From DASZQY01 sp963843565 (GTDB taxonomy: Bacteria > Pseudomonadota > Alphaproteobacteria > Rhizobiales > Kaistiaceae), in contig CAWJKY010000003.1 of the NCBI GenBank assembly GCA_963843565.1, positions 868,001-932,000 of the forward strand: DNA of 64,000 nt. Reading direction: 5' to 3'. Positions 28,311 to 35,973 of the stretch are shown here, in pieces. Position numbers and translations under genes: made by a program. How positions within the stretch are numbered: position 1 is the stretch's first letter; each line of letters starts with the position of its first letter. The notes under the pieces are model-generated. The model was not told the DNA's origin. It was given only the letters and a program-made list of their open reading frames with translations, and did no database searches.

Positions 28311-28335
28311 TCCGCCCGCAGAACCGTCCCGCCTA

Positions 28336-28478
28336 ATCCGCGCCCCAACGCGCGAGATCGAACCACGCGGGATTGTCCTTCTCGATCAGGTCGATCGGCG
28401 GGCAACATCGTTGGTCACGCCGATGTAGAGCGTGCCGTTCTTCTGGCTGGCGAGGATGTACACATAGAAGCGGCGCAT
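28336..28478 (-). pseudogene. GIY-YIG nuclease gene with 145-bp internal deletion
   Basis: Decayed copy of the gene at 28643-28933. The first ~27 codons (MRRFYVYILASQKNGTLYIG...) and the last ~17 remain nearly identical, but the part matching 28707-28851 is missing. The deletion is not a multiple of three: the frame meets TGA at 28386, and the C-terminal remnant (DLIEKDNPAWFDL) is in another frame. The junction shares one base with both sides. Confidence 0.88.
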
Positions 28479-28492
28479 CTGCTGAATCGAAA

Positions 28493-28524
28493 TGGCATGG
28501 ATGGCCGGGTCAAGCCCGGCCATG
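28493..28524. repeat. palindromic repeat, unit B copy 1
   Basis: GGCATGGATGGCCGGGTCAA followed by GCCCGGCCATGA: a dyad (GGCCGGG/CCCGGCC) lying just upstream of the decayed nuclease start. An identical copy precedes the intact gene at 28948-28979. Translated on the minus strand it gives the spurious leader MAGLDPAIHAI. Confidence 0.8.
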
Positions 28525-28572
28525 ACGGAGAGGGGGTTGGCTGGAGCCGCGGGACCACCTCTCCCTCCTCCG

Positions 28573-28621
28573 TCATCACCGGCCTTGAGCCGGTGATCCA
28601 GGCCATGACGGTGCAACCGCA
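28573..28621. repeat. palindromic repeat, unit A copy 2
   Basis: Second copy of the 28262-28310 dyad. Homology continues rightwards through the nuclease 3' end, so unit A, the nuclease gene and unit B were duplicated as one block. Confidence 0.78.
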
Positions 28622-28642
28622 CCGCCCGCGGACGCGTCCTGC

Positions 28643-28933
28643 CTAATCCGCGCCCCACCGCGCCAGATCGAACCACTCGGGATTGTCCTTCTCGATCAGG
28701 TCGATCTTCCACTGGCGAGGCCATTTCTTCAGCGACTTCTCGCGCTGGATCGCCTCGGCCGCTGTCGGGAACTCCTCGACGTAGACGAGACGGAAGACGC
28801 GATAGCGCGCTGTGAAGCTGTTGCCTTTGTCGTTGCGATGCTCCCAGAGCCGGCGGGCAATATCGTTGGTCACGCCGATGTAGAGCGTGCCGTTCTTCTG
28901 GCTGGCGAGGATGTACACATAGAAGCGGCGCAT
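28643..28933 (-). CDS. small GIY-YIG family nuclease
   Basis: 96 residues, one GIY-YIG domain: FYVYILASQKNGTLYIGVTND supplies the two signature strands (YVYIL, LYIGV), followed by RRLWEHRN with the catalytic Arg and His, and EAIQREKSLKKWPR with the metal-binding Glu. It is of the short UvrC-domain-only (YhbQ/DUF) type. ATG 28933 is chosen because the sequence upstream of it is the palindromic repeat unit B; starts reading MAGLDPAIH are an artefact of that repeat. Flanked on both sides by palindromes and by a decayed duplicate, it looks like part of a mobile or repeat-propagating unit. Confidence 0.88.
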   Translation of the reverse strand: MRRFYVYILASQKNGTLYIGVTNDIARRLWEHRNDKGNSFTARYRVFRLVYVEEFPTAAEAIQREKSLKKWPRQWKIDLIEKDNPEWFDLARWGAD

Positions 28934-28947
28934 CCATTGAATCGAAA

Positions 28948-28979
28948 TGGCATGGATGGCCGGGTCAAGCCCGGCCATG
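28948..28979. repeat. palindromic repeat, unit B copy 2
   Basis: Identical to 28493-28524 and at the same distance upstream of the intact nuclease gene. Confidence 0.8.
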
Positions 28980-29016
28980 ACGGAGAGGGGCGGCCCGGCG
29001 TTCCCACCCCCTCCGC

Positions 29017-29081
29017 CTCATCACCGGCCCGAAGGCCCCCGACTTGATCGGGGGTTGAGCCGGTGATCCAGGCCATGACGA
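29017..29081. repeat. palindromic repeat, unit A copy 3 with internal insertion
   Basis: CATCACCGGC ... GAGCCGGTGATCCAGGCCAT with an extra ~20 bp (containing CCCCCGACTTGATCGGGGG, itself a hairpin) between the arms. It closes the repeat block on the right. Confidence 0.7.
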
Positions 29082-29579
29082 CGCCGAAGCACCGCCCGCG
29101 GACTCGTCCCGCCTCGCCGCACGCCGCAACTCAAGGCGCGTCCCGAAGGCTGCAACGGTCCGAGCGGCGCGCTGAACACCTCCGTGCAGGTGGAAAAAAC
29201 GCGCCCGCGCCGCCGATCGTCCAAAAAAATCTCGCGCCCGCTCGGCAACCGCCGACGCGGCGCCCGCATGCCCCATGTCAGCGTTCAGTCAGCTAACGAA
29301 TTGGGTGATAACAACGCCGCCGGCCAAGCAGAGACCTTGCGTCGATGACCCACGGCACCTCGTGGCCCGGCCATCGCACGTCCACCACATCGGCGCGAGT
29401 CAGCGTCCGGTCAGGTCCGCGCGTGGGGCGCCGGCGCGCCCCAACTCATCCGCTGCATCCGCGCCGTGCAAAGTGCACCGCAACAAAGCCCGCGTTGCCT
29501 TGCTCCCGAAGGCTGGATGACCTTATCGTTCGGGCGTGCAGGCCGAACTCGCCCCCGTCATCCACCACTGGAGAAAGCG
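29082..29579. other. intergenic region before the cytochrome c gene
   Basis: About 500 bp with no supported gene. Short readings exist on both strands but lack ribosome sites and recognisable sequence. The right end carries the cytochrome promoter; CTGGAGAAAGCG is its ribosome site. Confidence 0.4.
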
Positions 29580-29963
29580 ATGTACAAGTTCCTTGTTCCG
29601 ATCGCCGCGCTCACGCTGATCGCGTCTGCCCAGTCGTCGTTCGCCGAAGACCTCGCGGCCGGCGGCGATCTCTACAACGACAACTGCGCCATCTGTCACG
29701 GCAACAAGGGCGAGGGCTATCCGAAGGAAGTCGTCCCCGACGGCGCCGTGCGGATCAAGAAGCTCGCCGGCGATTCCGCCTACTGGGATTTCGCCGTCTT
29801 CAAGAAGGCGGTCCTCGAGGGCAAGGACGACCACGATCGCCCGATGCGGGTGATGCCCGTGTTCGGGAAGGTCGGGCTCTACGAGCCCCCCGGCCAGATG
29901 CTGACGGACGACGATCTCCACAACATCCAGGCCTACATGCAGACCTTCGGCCCCAAGGAATAG
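29580..29963 (+). CDS. periplasmic c-type cytochrome
   Basis: 127 residues with signal peptide (FLVPIAALTLIASAQSSFAE) and one heme site C36-A-I-C-H40 (NCAICHGNKGEGYP). Candidate axial methionines lie in RPMRVMPVFGKVG, as in class I cytochromes of the cytochrome_CBB3 type. ATG 29580 follows GGAGAAAGCG. It probably carries single electrons in the periplasm, perhaps to or from the membrane cytochrome encoded 230 bp downstream. Confidence 0.88.
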   Translation: MYKFLVPIAALTLIASAQSSFAEDLAAGGDLYNDNCAICHGNKGEGYPKEVVPDGAVRIKKLAGDSAYWDFAVFKKAVLEGKDDHDRPMRVMPVFGKVGLYEPPGQMLTDDDLHNIQAYMQTFGPKE

Positions 29964-30192
29964 GGCGCGCCTGAAGCTTTGACGGGACCGCCGTTCACAA
30001 GGTGCTGAACGGCCATGGGTGGCGTGTGCGTGCGTCGCTTAGCCGGCTTATCGATCGTCCGCGCGGGTGGCCCGGAAAACGGGGTCCCCGCGCCGGACAC
30101 TTCGACAGCGCCGGCGAAGCAGGTTCGTGTGCCCGAGTTGAACCGGTGCAGTGACTAGACGGCTAATATTTTAGGACACGAGTGACGCGCCC

Positions 30193-30957
30193 ATGCCCCA
30201 AGTCCATCGCATGTTCTTCCACTACACCGAGTTCCCGTTCAGCCTGCGCACGCTGTACACGGCGACGCTGATCACGCTTGGCCTCGGCTACATCTTCGCA
30301 ATGATCCAGGTCTACACGGTCCACGCGGGGCTCGACGGAAACCCGGGCATCGACGCGACCGATATCGCCATCGCCTACAGCGGCAACGCCAATTCCAACC
30401 GGCTGACGACGGCCCTGCTCGGACCGATGTCAGGGATGGCGCCGTCTCGCGAGCGCCGCGCGATCATCGACTGGGCCTCCGACGGCGCCGACAAGGCGGC
30501 CTACGAAAAGGACATCAAGCCGATCCTCGAAAACCGGTGCTACCGCTGTCACGACGGCACCGAGGCGGGCGCGCCGGTGTTCGTGACCTTCGAGAAGTTT
30601 TCCGACCTCGCCAAGCCCGACACCGGCATGAGCCTCGCCACCCTGGTGCGCGTCTCGCACATCCACCTGTTCGGCATGACGTTCATCTTCTTCATCATGG
30701 GGATGATCTTCTCCCACGCCTACGTGCGTCCGGTCTGGTTCAAGTCGCTGGTCATCGCGATCCCGTTCCTGACCATGATCTCCGACGTCGGCTCCTGGTA
30801 TCTGACCAAGCTCAATCCGCAGTTCGCGTGGCTGATCATCATCAGCGGCATCCTGATGGGCCTGAGCTTCGCCTTCCAGTGGTTCGTCTCGATGTACCAG
30901 ATCTGGTTCTACCGATACGCCGCCGGCGACCACACCCCGCAGGCGACCGAGGTCTAG
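30193..30957 (+). CDS. four-TM membrane protein with one c-type heme motif, unknown
   Basis: 254 residues. One N-terminal helix (about 21-43), a ~100-residue periplasmic domain containing C116-Y-R-C-H120 (heme c) and then three helices (about 158-180, 186-206, 213-236). Histidines in SHIHLFGMTF and FSHAYVRP at helix ends are candidate ligands for a membrane heme or metal. I know no named family. Directly after a soluble cytochrome c, it may be a quinone- or periplasm-facing electron-transfer protein. A leader with an AT-rich patch (TAATATTTTA, about 30164-30173) precedes it. Confidence 0.75.
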   Translation: MPQVHRMFFHYTEFPFSLRTLYTATLITLGLGYIFAMIQVYTVHAGLDGNPGIDATDIAIAYSGNANSNRLTTALLGPMSGMAPSRERRAIIDWASDGADKAAYEKDIKPILENRCYRCHDGTEAGAPVFVTFEKFSDLAKPDTGMSLATLVRVSHIHLFGMTFIFFIMGMIFSHAYVRPVWFKSLVIAIPFLTMISDVGSWYLTKLNPQFAWLIIISGILMGLSFAFQWFVSMYQIWFYRYAAGDHTPQATEV

Positions 30958-31033
30958 GGAAGTGCCCGGCGGGTGCGAAGCGCACGCCGCTCAACCTCCC
31001 CCTTGAGGGTGAGGCGCCGTGAGCGAAGCGAGC

Positions 31034-31056
31034 GAAACAGTCCGGTGGACTGTTTC
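31034..31056. repeat. perfect hairpin GAAACAGTCC / GGACTGTTTC
   Basis: 10-bp perfect inverted repeat with a 3-base loop (GGT), flanked by GAGCGAAGCGAGC-like sequence. It is a common dispersed repeat type in alphaproteobacteria. Confidence 0.8.
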
Positions 31057-31128
31057 GAGCGACGAACGCCCGAGCGCAAGCGAGGGCCCTCCATGCTTGG
31101 TCGCGTCGCTCGAATTGATCGCCGTTCA

Positions 31129-31170
31129 ACCTCCCCCTTGAGGGGAGGTCGAAATCGCGTCAGCGATTTC
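31129..31170. repeat. double hairpin repeat
   Basis: ACCTCCCC / GGGGAGGT (31129-31136, 31142-31149) directly followed by GAAATCGC / GCGATTTC (31151-31158, 31163-31170). Part of a first copy (CAACCTCCCCCTTGAGGG) is at about 30990-31008. Confidence 0.8.
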
Positions 31171-31855
31171 GGGAGGGGGTGAACAACCGCTCCGGAAGGG
31201 CAACGCCCGAAGCAATAAGAGGCGGGAGCGCCGGAGGCGCGGCAGGGAAGGCAAGAAAGTAATCCCCGCCCTTTGCCCCCACGCGATAATGCGCTCGTCC
31301 CTGCTCACCCGAGGGGTCGCATCGCGCGAAGCGAGCCGTTGCGGAGCAGGGAGCGGCGCCTGCGGCTGTCTCCGCGTTGGAGACGTCGGTAAGGGGAGAC
31401 CCAAGCCGGCGGGGTTCGCACCCCCGGGCCTCGGGAGGCTTCCGCAAGATCCGCCCGCCGGCATTACGACCGGCTGTCACAGTCGCTGACCTTAAGGGCG
31501 GCAGGCTAGCGCCAACCCCGGGAGACTTCCCGGCGCGCGGCGCGGTCAGGATGGGTCGCCCGCTCTTAAGGTGGGTCCGTCCGTTTGCTGTCCGGAGCGC
31601 GGGTGTCGGAGGACACAAATCGCCGCGGCGGGCGCTCGGATGAGCGCCCCTTATCGGACTACCCGGACTGGCACTCGGACGAGCGCCCGCCACCCCCTCG
31701 ACTCTTCGAGGGAGCAGAACGAGGGACGCGGACCAAGACTCGGAGTGGGCTCACTCGCGGGAACGAACCGACGCGCCCGCCTCCCAACCGCTCATCCCCG
31801 CGAAAGCCGGGATCCAGGGGCATCCGAAGGGAAGCGCAACCCGAAGCCCCTGCCC

Positions 31856-32605
31856 TCACACCTCGATCCTGGAGAACGAGTACGCCCCCAGCGACAGCAG
31901 CGCCGCCGCCAGCGCCACCAGAATCCCGATGTCGAGGGCGAGGCCGAAATGCGTCGCCGAGATCAGCACGCCGCGCAGCGCGTCGACGCCGTAGGAGAGC
32001 GGGTCGATGCGCACGATCCACGCCATCACTGTCGGCAGGCCGTCGAGCGGAAAGAGCGCGCCCGACAGGAAGAAGATCGGCATGATGATGAAGTTCATGA
32101 TCAGCTGGAAGCCCTGCATGTCGCGGATGCGCGAGCCCATCGCCGTGCCGAACGCGGTGAAGATGATGGCGACCAGCGCCATGATCACCAGCGCCGCCGG
32201 CACCAGCGCCCACGACGCCGGGCGGAAGCCGATGGCGAGCGTCACCAGCAGCACCAGCGTGCCCTGGATGAGCGCCACGGTGGCGCCGCCCAGCGTGCGG
32301 CCGATCATCAGCGCGGTGCGCGACACCGGCGCCACCAGCGTTTCCTTCAGGAAGCCGAACTGGCGATCCCACATCACCTCGATGCCCGAGAAGACCGAGG
32401 AGAAGACGATCGTCATGAGCACGATCCCCGGCGCCAGGAAGTCGAGATAGTTGCCGGCTCCGGCCTGGCGGAAGATGGCGGAGAAGCCGAACCCGAAGGT
32501 GACGAGGAAGAGCAGAGGCTGGGCGAGCGAGGCCACGATGCGGGCGCGCGAACGCAGGAAGCGTTTCATCTGACGCAGCCACATGATGTAGACGGCGCGG
32601 CCCAT
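31856..32605 (-). CDS. ABC-2 type transporter permease (DrrB-like)
   Basis: 249 residues with six predicted membrane helices of the ABC-2 family. The cytosolic connecting part and ALFPLDGLPTVMAWIVRIDPLSYGVDALRG match the conserved C-terminal exporter motif. Its start is 9 bp after the stop of the ATPase gene, so the two form one operon and one exporter. Drug, lipid or polysaccharide precursors are possible substrates; nothing in the neighbourhood decides. Confidence 0.9.
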   Translation of the reverse strand: MGRAVYIMWLRQMKRFLRSRARIVASLAQPLLFLVTFGFGFSAIFRQAGAGNYLDFLAPGIVLMTIVFSSVFSGIEVMWDRQFGFLKETLVAPVSRTALMIGRTLGGATVALIQGTLVLLVTLAIGFRPASWALVPAALVIMALVAIIFTAFGTAMGSRIRDMQGFQLIMNFIIMPIFFLSGALFPLDGLPTVMAWIVRIDPLSYGVDALRGVLISATHFGLALDIGILVALAAALLSLGAYSFSRIEV

Positions 32606-32614
32606 GATCTCCCC

Positions 32615-33409
32615 CTATCTCCGCCGGGCGCGGTGGACCATCCGCATGCGGTCGGCGAAGGTGCCGTCCTCCTCGCGGATGGTCGAGCCGGTCAGCGCCA
32701 GAAACGCTTCTTCCAGCGACGAGGTGTTGGTCTGGGCGCGGAGCGCCTGCGCGGTTCCCATGGCGACGATCTTGCCGTGATCGATGATGGCAATGCGCTG
32801 GGCGACCTTCTCGGCCTCCTCCATGTAGTGGGTGGAGAAGAAGACCGTCGTGCGGTCGCGCTTGTTGAGCTCCTGAAGGTAGCTCCACATGTGGTTGCGG
32901 GTCTGCGGGTCGAGGCCCAGCGTCGGCTCGTCGAGAAAGACGATGCGCGGCGTGTGCAGCAGTCCGCGGGCGATCTCGAGACGGCGGCGCATGCCGCCGG
33001 AGAACTCCTTGACCAGGCTGTTCTTGCGGTCCTCCAACTCGACGAACGTCAGGAGTTCGTCGATGCGCGCCCGCCGCTCCGCCTTGGGCACGCCGTAGAG
33101 GACGCCATGGAACTCCATGTTTTCCCAGGCGGTCAGTTCGTCATCGACGGCCGGATCCTGGAAGACGATGCCGAAGGCGCGCCGCACCGCGTCCGGCTCC
33201 TTGACCGGATCGTGGCCGGCAACGCTGAGGGTGCCGGACGTCGGCTGCAGCAGCGTGGTGAGCATCTTGATGGTGGTCGACTTGCCAGCCCCGTTCGGCC
33301 CGAGAAAGGCGAAGATCTCGCCCTCGGCGACCTCGAACGAAATCCCGTCGACGGCGGTCACGTCGCCGAACGTGCGGCTGAGGTTGCGGACCTCGATGAT
33401 GCTGGTCAT
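32615..33409 (-). CDS. ABC transporter ATP-binding protein (DrrA-like)
   Basis: 264 residues. Walker A GPNGAGKST, Q-loop FQD, signature FSGGMRRRLEIARG, Walker B RIVFLDEPTLGLDP and the switch His (FSTHYMEEAEK) are all present. The C-terminal domain (~225-264) is of the daunorubicin-resistance type. It forms an exporter with the permease gene just downstream. Confidence 0.93.
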   Translation of the reverse strand: MTSIIEVRNLSRTFGDVTAVDGISFEVAEGEIFAFLGPNGAGKSTTIKMLTTLLQPTSGTLSVAGHDPVKEPDAVRRAFGIVFQDPAVDDELTAWENMEFHGVLYGVPKAERRARIDELLTFVELEDRKNSLVKEFSGGMRRRLEIARGLLHTPRIVFLDEPTLGLDPQTRNHMWSYLQELNKRDRTTVFFSTHYMEEAEKVAQRIAIIDHGKIVAMGTAQALRAQTNTSSLEEAFLALTGSTIREEDGTFADRMRMVHRARRR

Positions 33410-33496
33410 GCAGGAAAGCGACTCTGGCGGCGGGCGGCTCCGGGGATGTGCGATCCCGACAGGCCGAACGCAAGAGCAAAAAGCTCGTCCGGCGAG

Positions 33497-33826
33497 CTAC
33501 TCGGCCCTGAGCGTGACCGTCCGCGATCCGTCGCCGTTCTTGTGGACGACAAGCAGATGCTTGCCGCCCTTGACGCTAAGGGTTGCCCGTCCGCCGGCCC
33601 AGTGGAAGCTCAGCGAGCCGTCGGCGCCGAGGGGGGACGTCCCGGTCACCGTGATGTAGTCGCCCCCCGCGAAGAACCCGATGACCTGATTGCCCGCGAC
33701 GATGACCTGGATGGTGCCGCCGCCTTCGCCGGCGACGCCCGACCAGGTTCCGTCCCAGCCGGCCAGCGCCGGTGCCGCCCAGGCAAGCGCCGCGGCGACG
33801 AAGAAACCGAATGCCCAACGTCTCAT
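33497..33826 (-). CDS. small secreted beta-rich protein, unknown
   Basis: 109 residues: signal peptide (AFGFFVAAALAWAAPALA) then a compact domain of alternating strands (GWDGTWSGVAGEGGGTIQVI, GSLSFHWAGGRATLSV, GSRTVTLRAE). It reads like the short lipocalin-like/avidin-like exported domains common in Rhizobiales, without cysteines. No operon partner: 87 bp separate it from the ABC exporter genes. Confidence 0.72.
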   Translation of the reverse strand: MRRWAFGFFVAAALAWAAPALAGWDGTWSGVAGEGGGTIQVIVAGNQVIGFFAGGDYITVTGTSPLGADGSLSFHWAGGRATLSVKGGKHLLVVHKNGDGSRTVTLRAE

Positions 33827-33991
33827 GGAAGGCTCCCGAATCCAGCGCGGTCCGGTCCTCGCCGGCCGGCGCCAGCATAGCGCGAATCCTTGAAAAACGC
33901 GCGCTGATGAATACTTAAGCAGACGCGGGGGGACCGTTCGTGGCCCCGCAGCCAGAGTGCGTGCGGGACCCTTTTCGAGAAGGAGACCGCC

Positions 33992-34342
33992 ATGGAACGG
34001 AGAGACGTCGCGATCAACTGGATCAACGTGGTCCTCGCGGTCGCGCTTTTCGTAAGCCCATGGGTGCTTGGTTTCACGGGCGTCGCCATGAGTAACGCGT
34101 TGATCGCCGCCGTCGTCATCGGCGCGGTCTCGCTAGCGGCGCTCGCCGCCTTTGCCCAGTGGGAAGAGTGGGTCAACCTCATCGTCGGCGTTTGGGTCGT
34201 TGCCTCGCCGTGGGTCCTTGGGTTCGCTGTCGTCACCAGCGCCATGTGGGCTCACGTCGTGATCGGCATCGTCGTCGCGGCGCTCGCCGCGTACGAACTT
34301 TGGACGATGATGCAGAACCCTCCGCGCATGGTTTCCCAATAG
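33992..34342 (+). CDS. SPW-repeat membrane protein
   Basis: 116 residues with four membrane helices in two repeats, each carrying the family signature: VSPWVLGFTG near residue 22 and ASPWVLGFAV near 70, each preceded by W-x-N. ATG 33992 follows AAGGAG. The SPW family is widespread and of unknown function. It is a single gene. Confidence 0.88.
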   Translation: MERRDVAINWINVVLAVALFVSPWVLGFTGVAMSNALIAAVVIGAVSLAALAAFAQWEEWVNLIVGVWVVASPWVLGFAVVTSAMWAHVVIGIVVAALAAYELWTMMQNPPRMVSQ

Positions 34343-34562
34343 GAAACCGGTCGTGGTTTGAAGATGGCCGGCTCCCGCCCGGAAACGCGCGGGAGACGGT
34401 CGTTTTGACGGCCGATCGTTCTGCCGCCTCCCCTTTGCCCCCAAATTCGCCGATCGAGCCAAGCATTCCTTAACGGCGTTCGTTCACTGATCTTTTCAGC
34501 TTGCGCGCTAGCCATGGTGCCAATCTTCTTCAAAAAGCGCGCAGCGAAGGGCTGCTCTGATC

Positions 34563-35909
34563 ATGATCCATGAGATCTACAAGGCCCTGCGAGACACGAC
34601 GTCCCGCTTCCTGTCGGCCCGCGAAGGCAACGTCGCGATGATGTTCGCCGTCGCTTCCGTGCCGCTGATTGTCGCGACCGGCGGCCTGATCGACTACACG
34701 CGCATCACGATGGCCGAGACGCAGCTTCAGGACGCCGCCGACGCGACGGCGACGATGCTGTCGAAGAGCGCCCCGGACATGACGGATTCGCAGATGCAAA
34801 AGGCGGCGGAGGACTTCTTCAACGCCAACTTCACTGATAACGACGCCGGCACGCCGGTGGTCAAGGCAAGCTATTCGCCCTCCGGGCCGACCGTGACGGT
34901 CTCCGCCACGACCACCGTCCAGACCTACTTCCTGCCGATCATCGGCCTCGGCGACGTTCCGATCAGCGAATCGTCGACGGTCGTGTGGGGTGGCGCGCAT
35001 CTGCGCGTCGCGCTCGTGCTCGACAACACCGGGTCCATGAAGGACGACGGCAAGATGACGGCGCTGAAGACGGCGTCGAAGAACCTTCTCGACAAGCTCA
35101 AGGCAGCCGCCATTCAGAATGGCGACGTCTACGTCTCGATCATCCCGTTCTCGAAGGACGTCAACGTCGACAAGTCGAACGCCAGCGCGTCGTGGGTGCG
35201 CTGGGATCTTTGGGACGAAGTGAACGGCACCTGCTCGTCGAGCGGCGGCTGGGGTTGGGGCTGGGGCTGGGGCGGCAATCCGTCCTACTACCACGACAAG
35301 ACGTCGTGCACGAGCCACGGCTTCTCCTGGAACCCGAACAATCACAACAGCTGGAACGGCTGCGTCACCGACCGCGACCAGAACTACGATGTCGCCAACG
35401 ACGCGCCGACGTCGACCTCGAGGAGCTTCCCCGCGGAGCAGTACTCCTATTGCCCGGTGGAGCTCATGGGTCTGAGCTACGACTGGAACAAGCTCAACGC
35501 CAAGATCAACTCCATGCAGCCCGACGGCAACACCAACCAGGCCATCGGTCTTCAGTGGGGGTGGCAGTCGCTGACCCAGTCGCCGTTCACGATCCCGGCC
35601 TACGATCCGCAGTATCAGTACAAGCTGATCATCATCCTGCTGACCGACGGCATGAACACCGAAGACCGCTGGTCCACCAGCTCAAGCTACATCGATGGTC
35701 GCGAAGCGACGCTGTGCAACAACATCAAGGCGACCGGTGTCTCGATCTTCACCGTCCAGGTGAACACCGGACATGACCCGACCTCGCAGATGCTGAAGGA
35801 TTGCGCCAGCAGCTCCGACCAGACGTTCCTGCTGACGTCGGCCGACCAGATCATCACGACATTCGATCAGATCGGAACGACGCTCTCGCAGCTGCGCATC
35901 TCGCGCTAG
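34563..35909 (+). CDS. TadG-like protein with von Willebrand A domain
   Basis: 448 residues. Positively charged N-terminus, one membrane helix (AMMFAVASVPLIVATGGLIDYT, TadE/TadG type) and a periplasmic vWA domain with MIDAS D154-N-T-G-S158 (DNTGSM), later Thr/Asp in LLTDGMNTEDR. A Gly/Trp run (GGWGWGWGWGG) and a cysteine-rich insert interrupt the domain between about 220 and 300. In tight-adherence systems TadG anchors the pilus; here no flp or tad genes are nearby, so it is an orphan. ATG 34563. Confidence 0.85.
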   Translation: MIHEIYKALRDTTSRFLSAREGNVAMMFAVASVPLIVATGGLIDYTRITMAETQLQDAADATATMLSKSAPDMTDSQMQKAAEDFFNANFTDNDAGTPVVKASYSPSGPTVTVSATTTVQTYFLPIIGLGDVPISESSTVVWGGAHLRVALVLDNTGSMKDDGKMTALKTASKNLLDKLKAAAIQNGDVYVSIIPFSKDVNVDKSNASASWVRWDLWDEVNGTCSSSGGWGWGWGWGGNPSYYHDKTSCTSHGFSWNPNNHNSWNGCVTDRDQNYDVANDAPTSTSRSFPAEQYSYCPVELMGLSYDWNKLNAKINSMQPDGNTNQAIGLQWGWQSLTQSPFTIPAYDPQYQYKLIIILLTDGMNTEDRWSTSSSYIDGREATLCNNIKATGVSIFTVQVNTGHDPTSQMLKDCASSSDQTFLLTSADQIITTFDQIGTTLSQLRISR

Positions 35910-35931
35910 CCCGAGGCTCCCTGCCGAATAC

Positions 35932-35967
35932 GCGGGCGCCGCTCCTCCCGACGGAGGCGGCGCCCGC
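35932..35967. terminator. hairpin between convergent TadG-like and glycosyltransferase-like genes
   Basis: 11-bp perfect GC stem GCGGGCGCCGC / GCGGCGCCCGC with a 14-base loop, 23 bp past the TadG stop. Followed only by TTC, so a weak or factor-assisted terminator. Confidence 0.5.
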
Positions 35968-35973
35968 TTCGCA

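Larger units (their letters stand above)
30958..31855. other. 900-bp repeat-rich region without a supported gene
   Basis: Contains several perfect hairpins (31034-31056, 31129-31149, 31151-31170) and a reverse-repeat motif CCCCGCGAAAGCCGGGATCC near 31796-31815, all of types dispersed through Rhizobiales genomes. Open readings on both strands (for example 31160-31693 minus) are compositionally odd and look like translated repeats. I see no RNA gene I can name. Confidence 0.5.

Noticed and set aside
28934..28978. N-terminal extension MAGLDPAIHAI for the GIY-YIG protein
   Set aside because: It is the translation of palindromic unit B, found identically before the decayed copy; MRRFYVYIL is the real start.
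31160..31693. Minus-strand frame of 177 codons in the repeat island
   Set aside because: Composition is odd, it covers hairpin repeats, there is no ribosome site, and it reads like translated dispersed repeats.
31571..33880. Long plus-strand frame over the ABC transporter genes
   Set aside because: The minus strand carries Walker A, signature and Walker B motifs with two well-spaced genes; the plus frame is a shadow.
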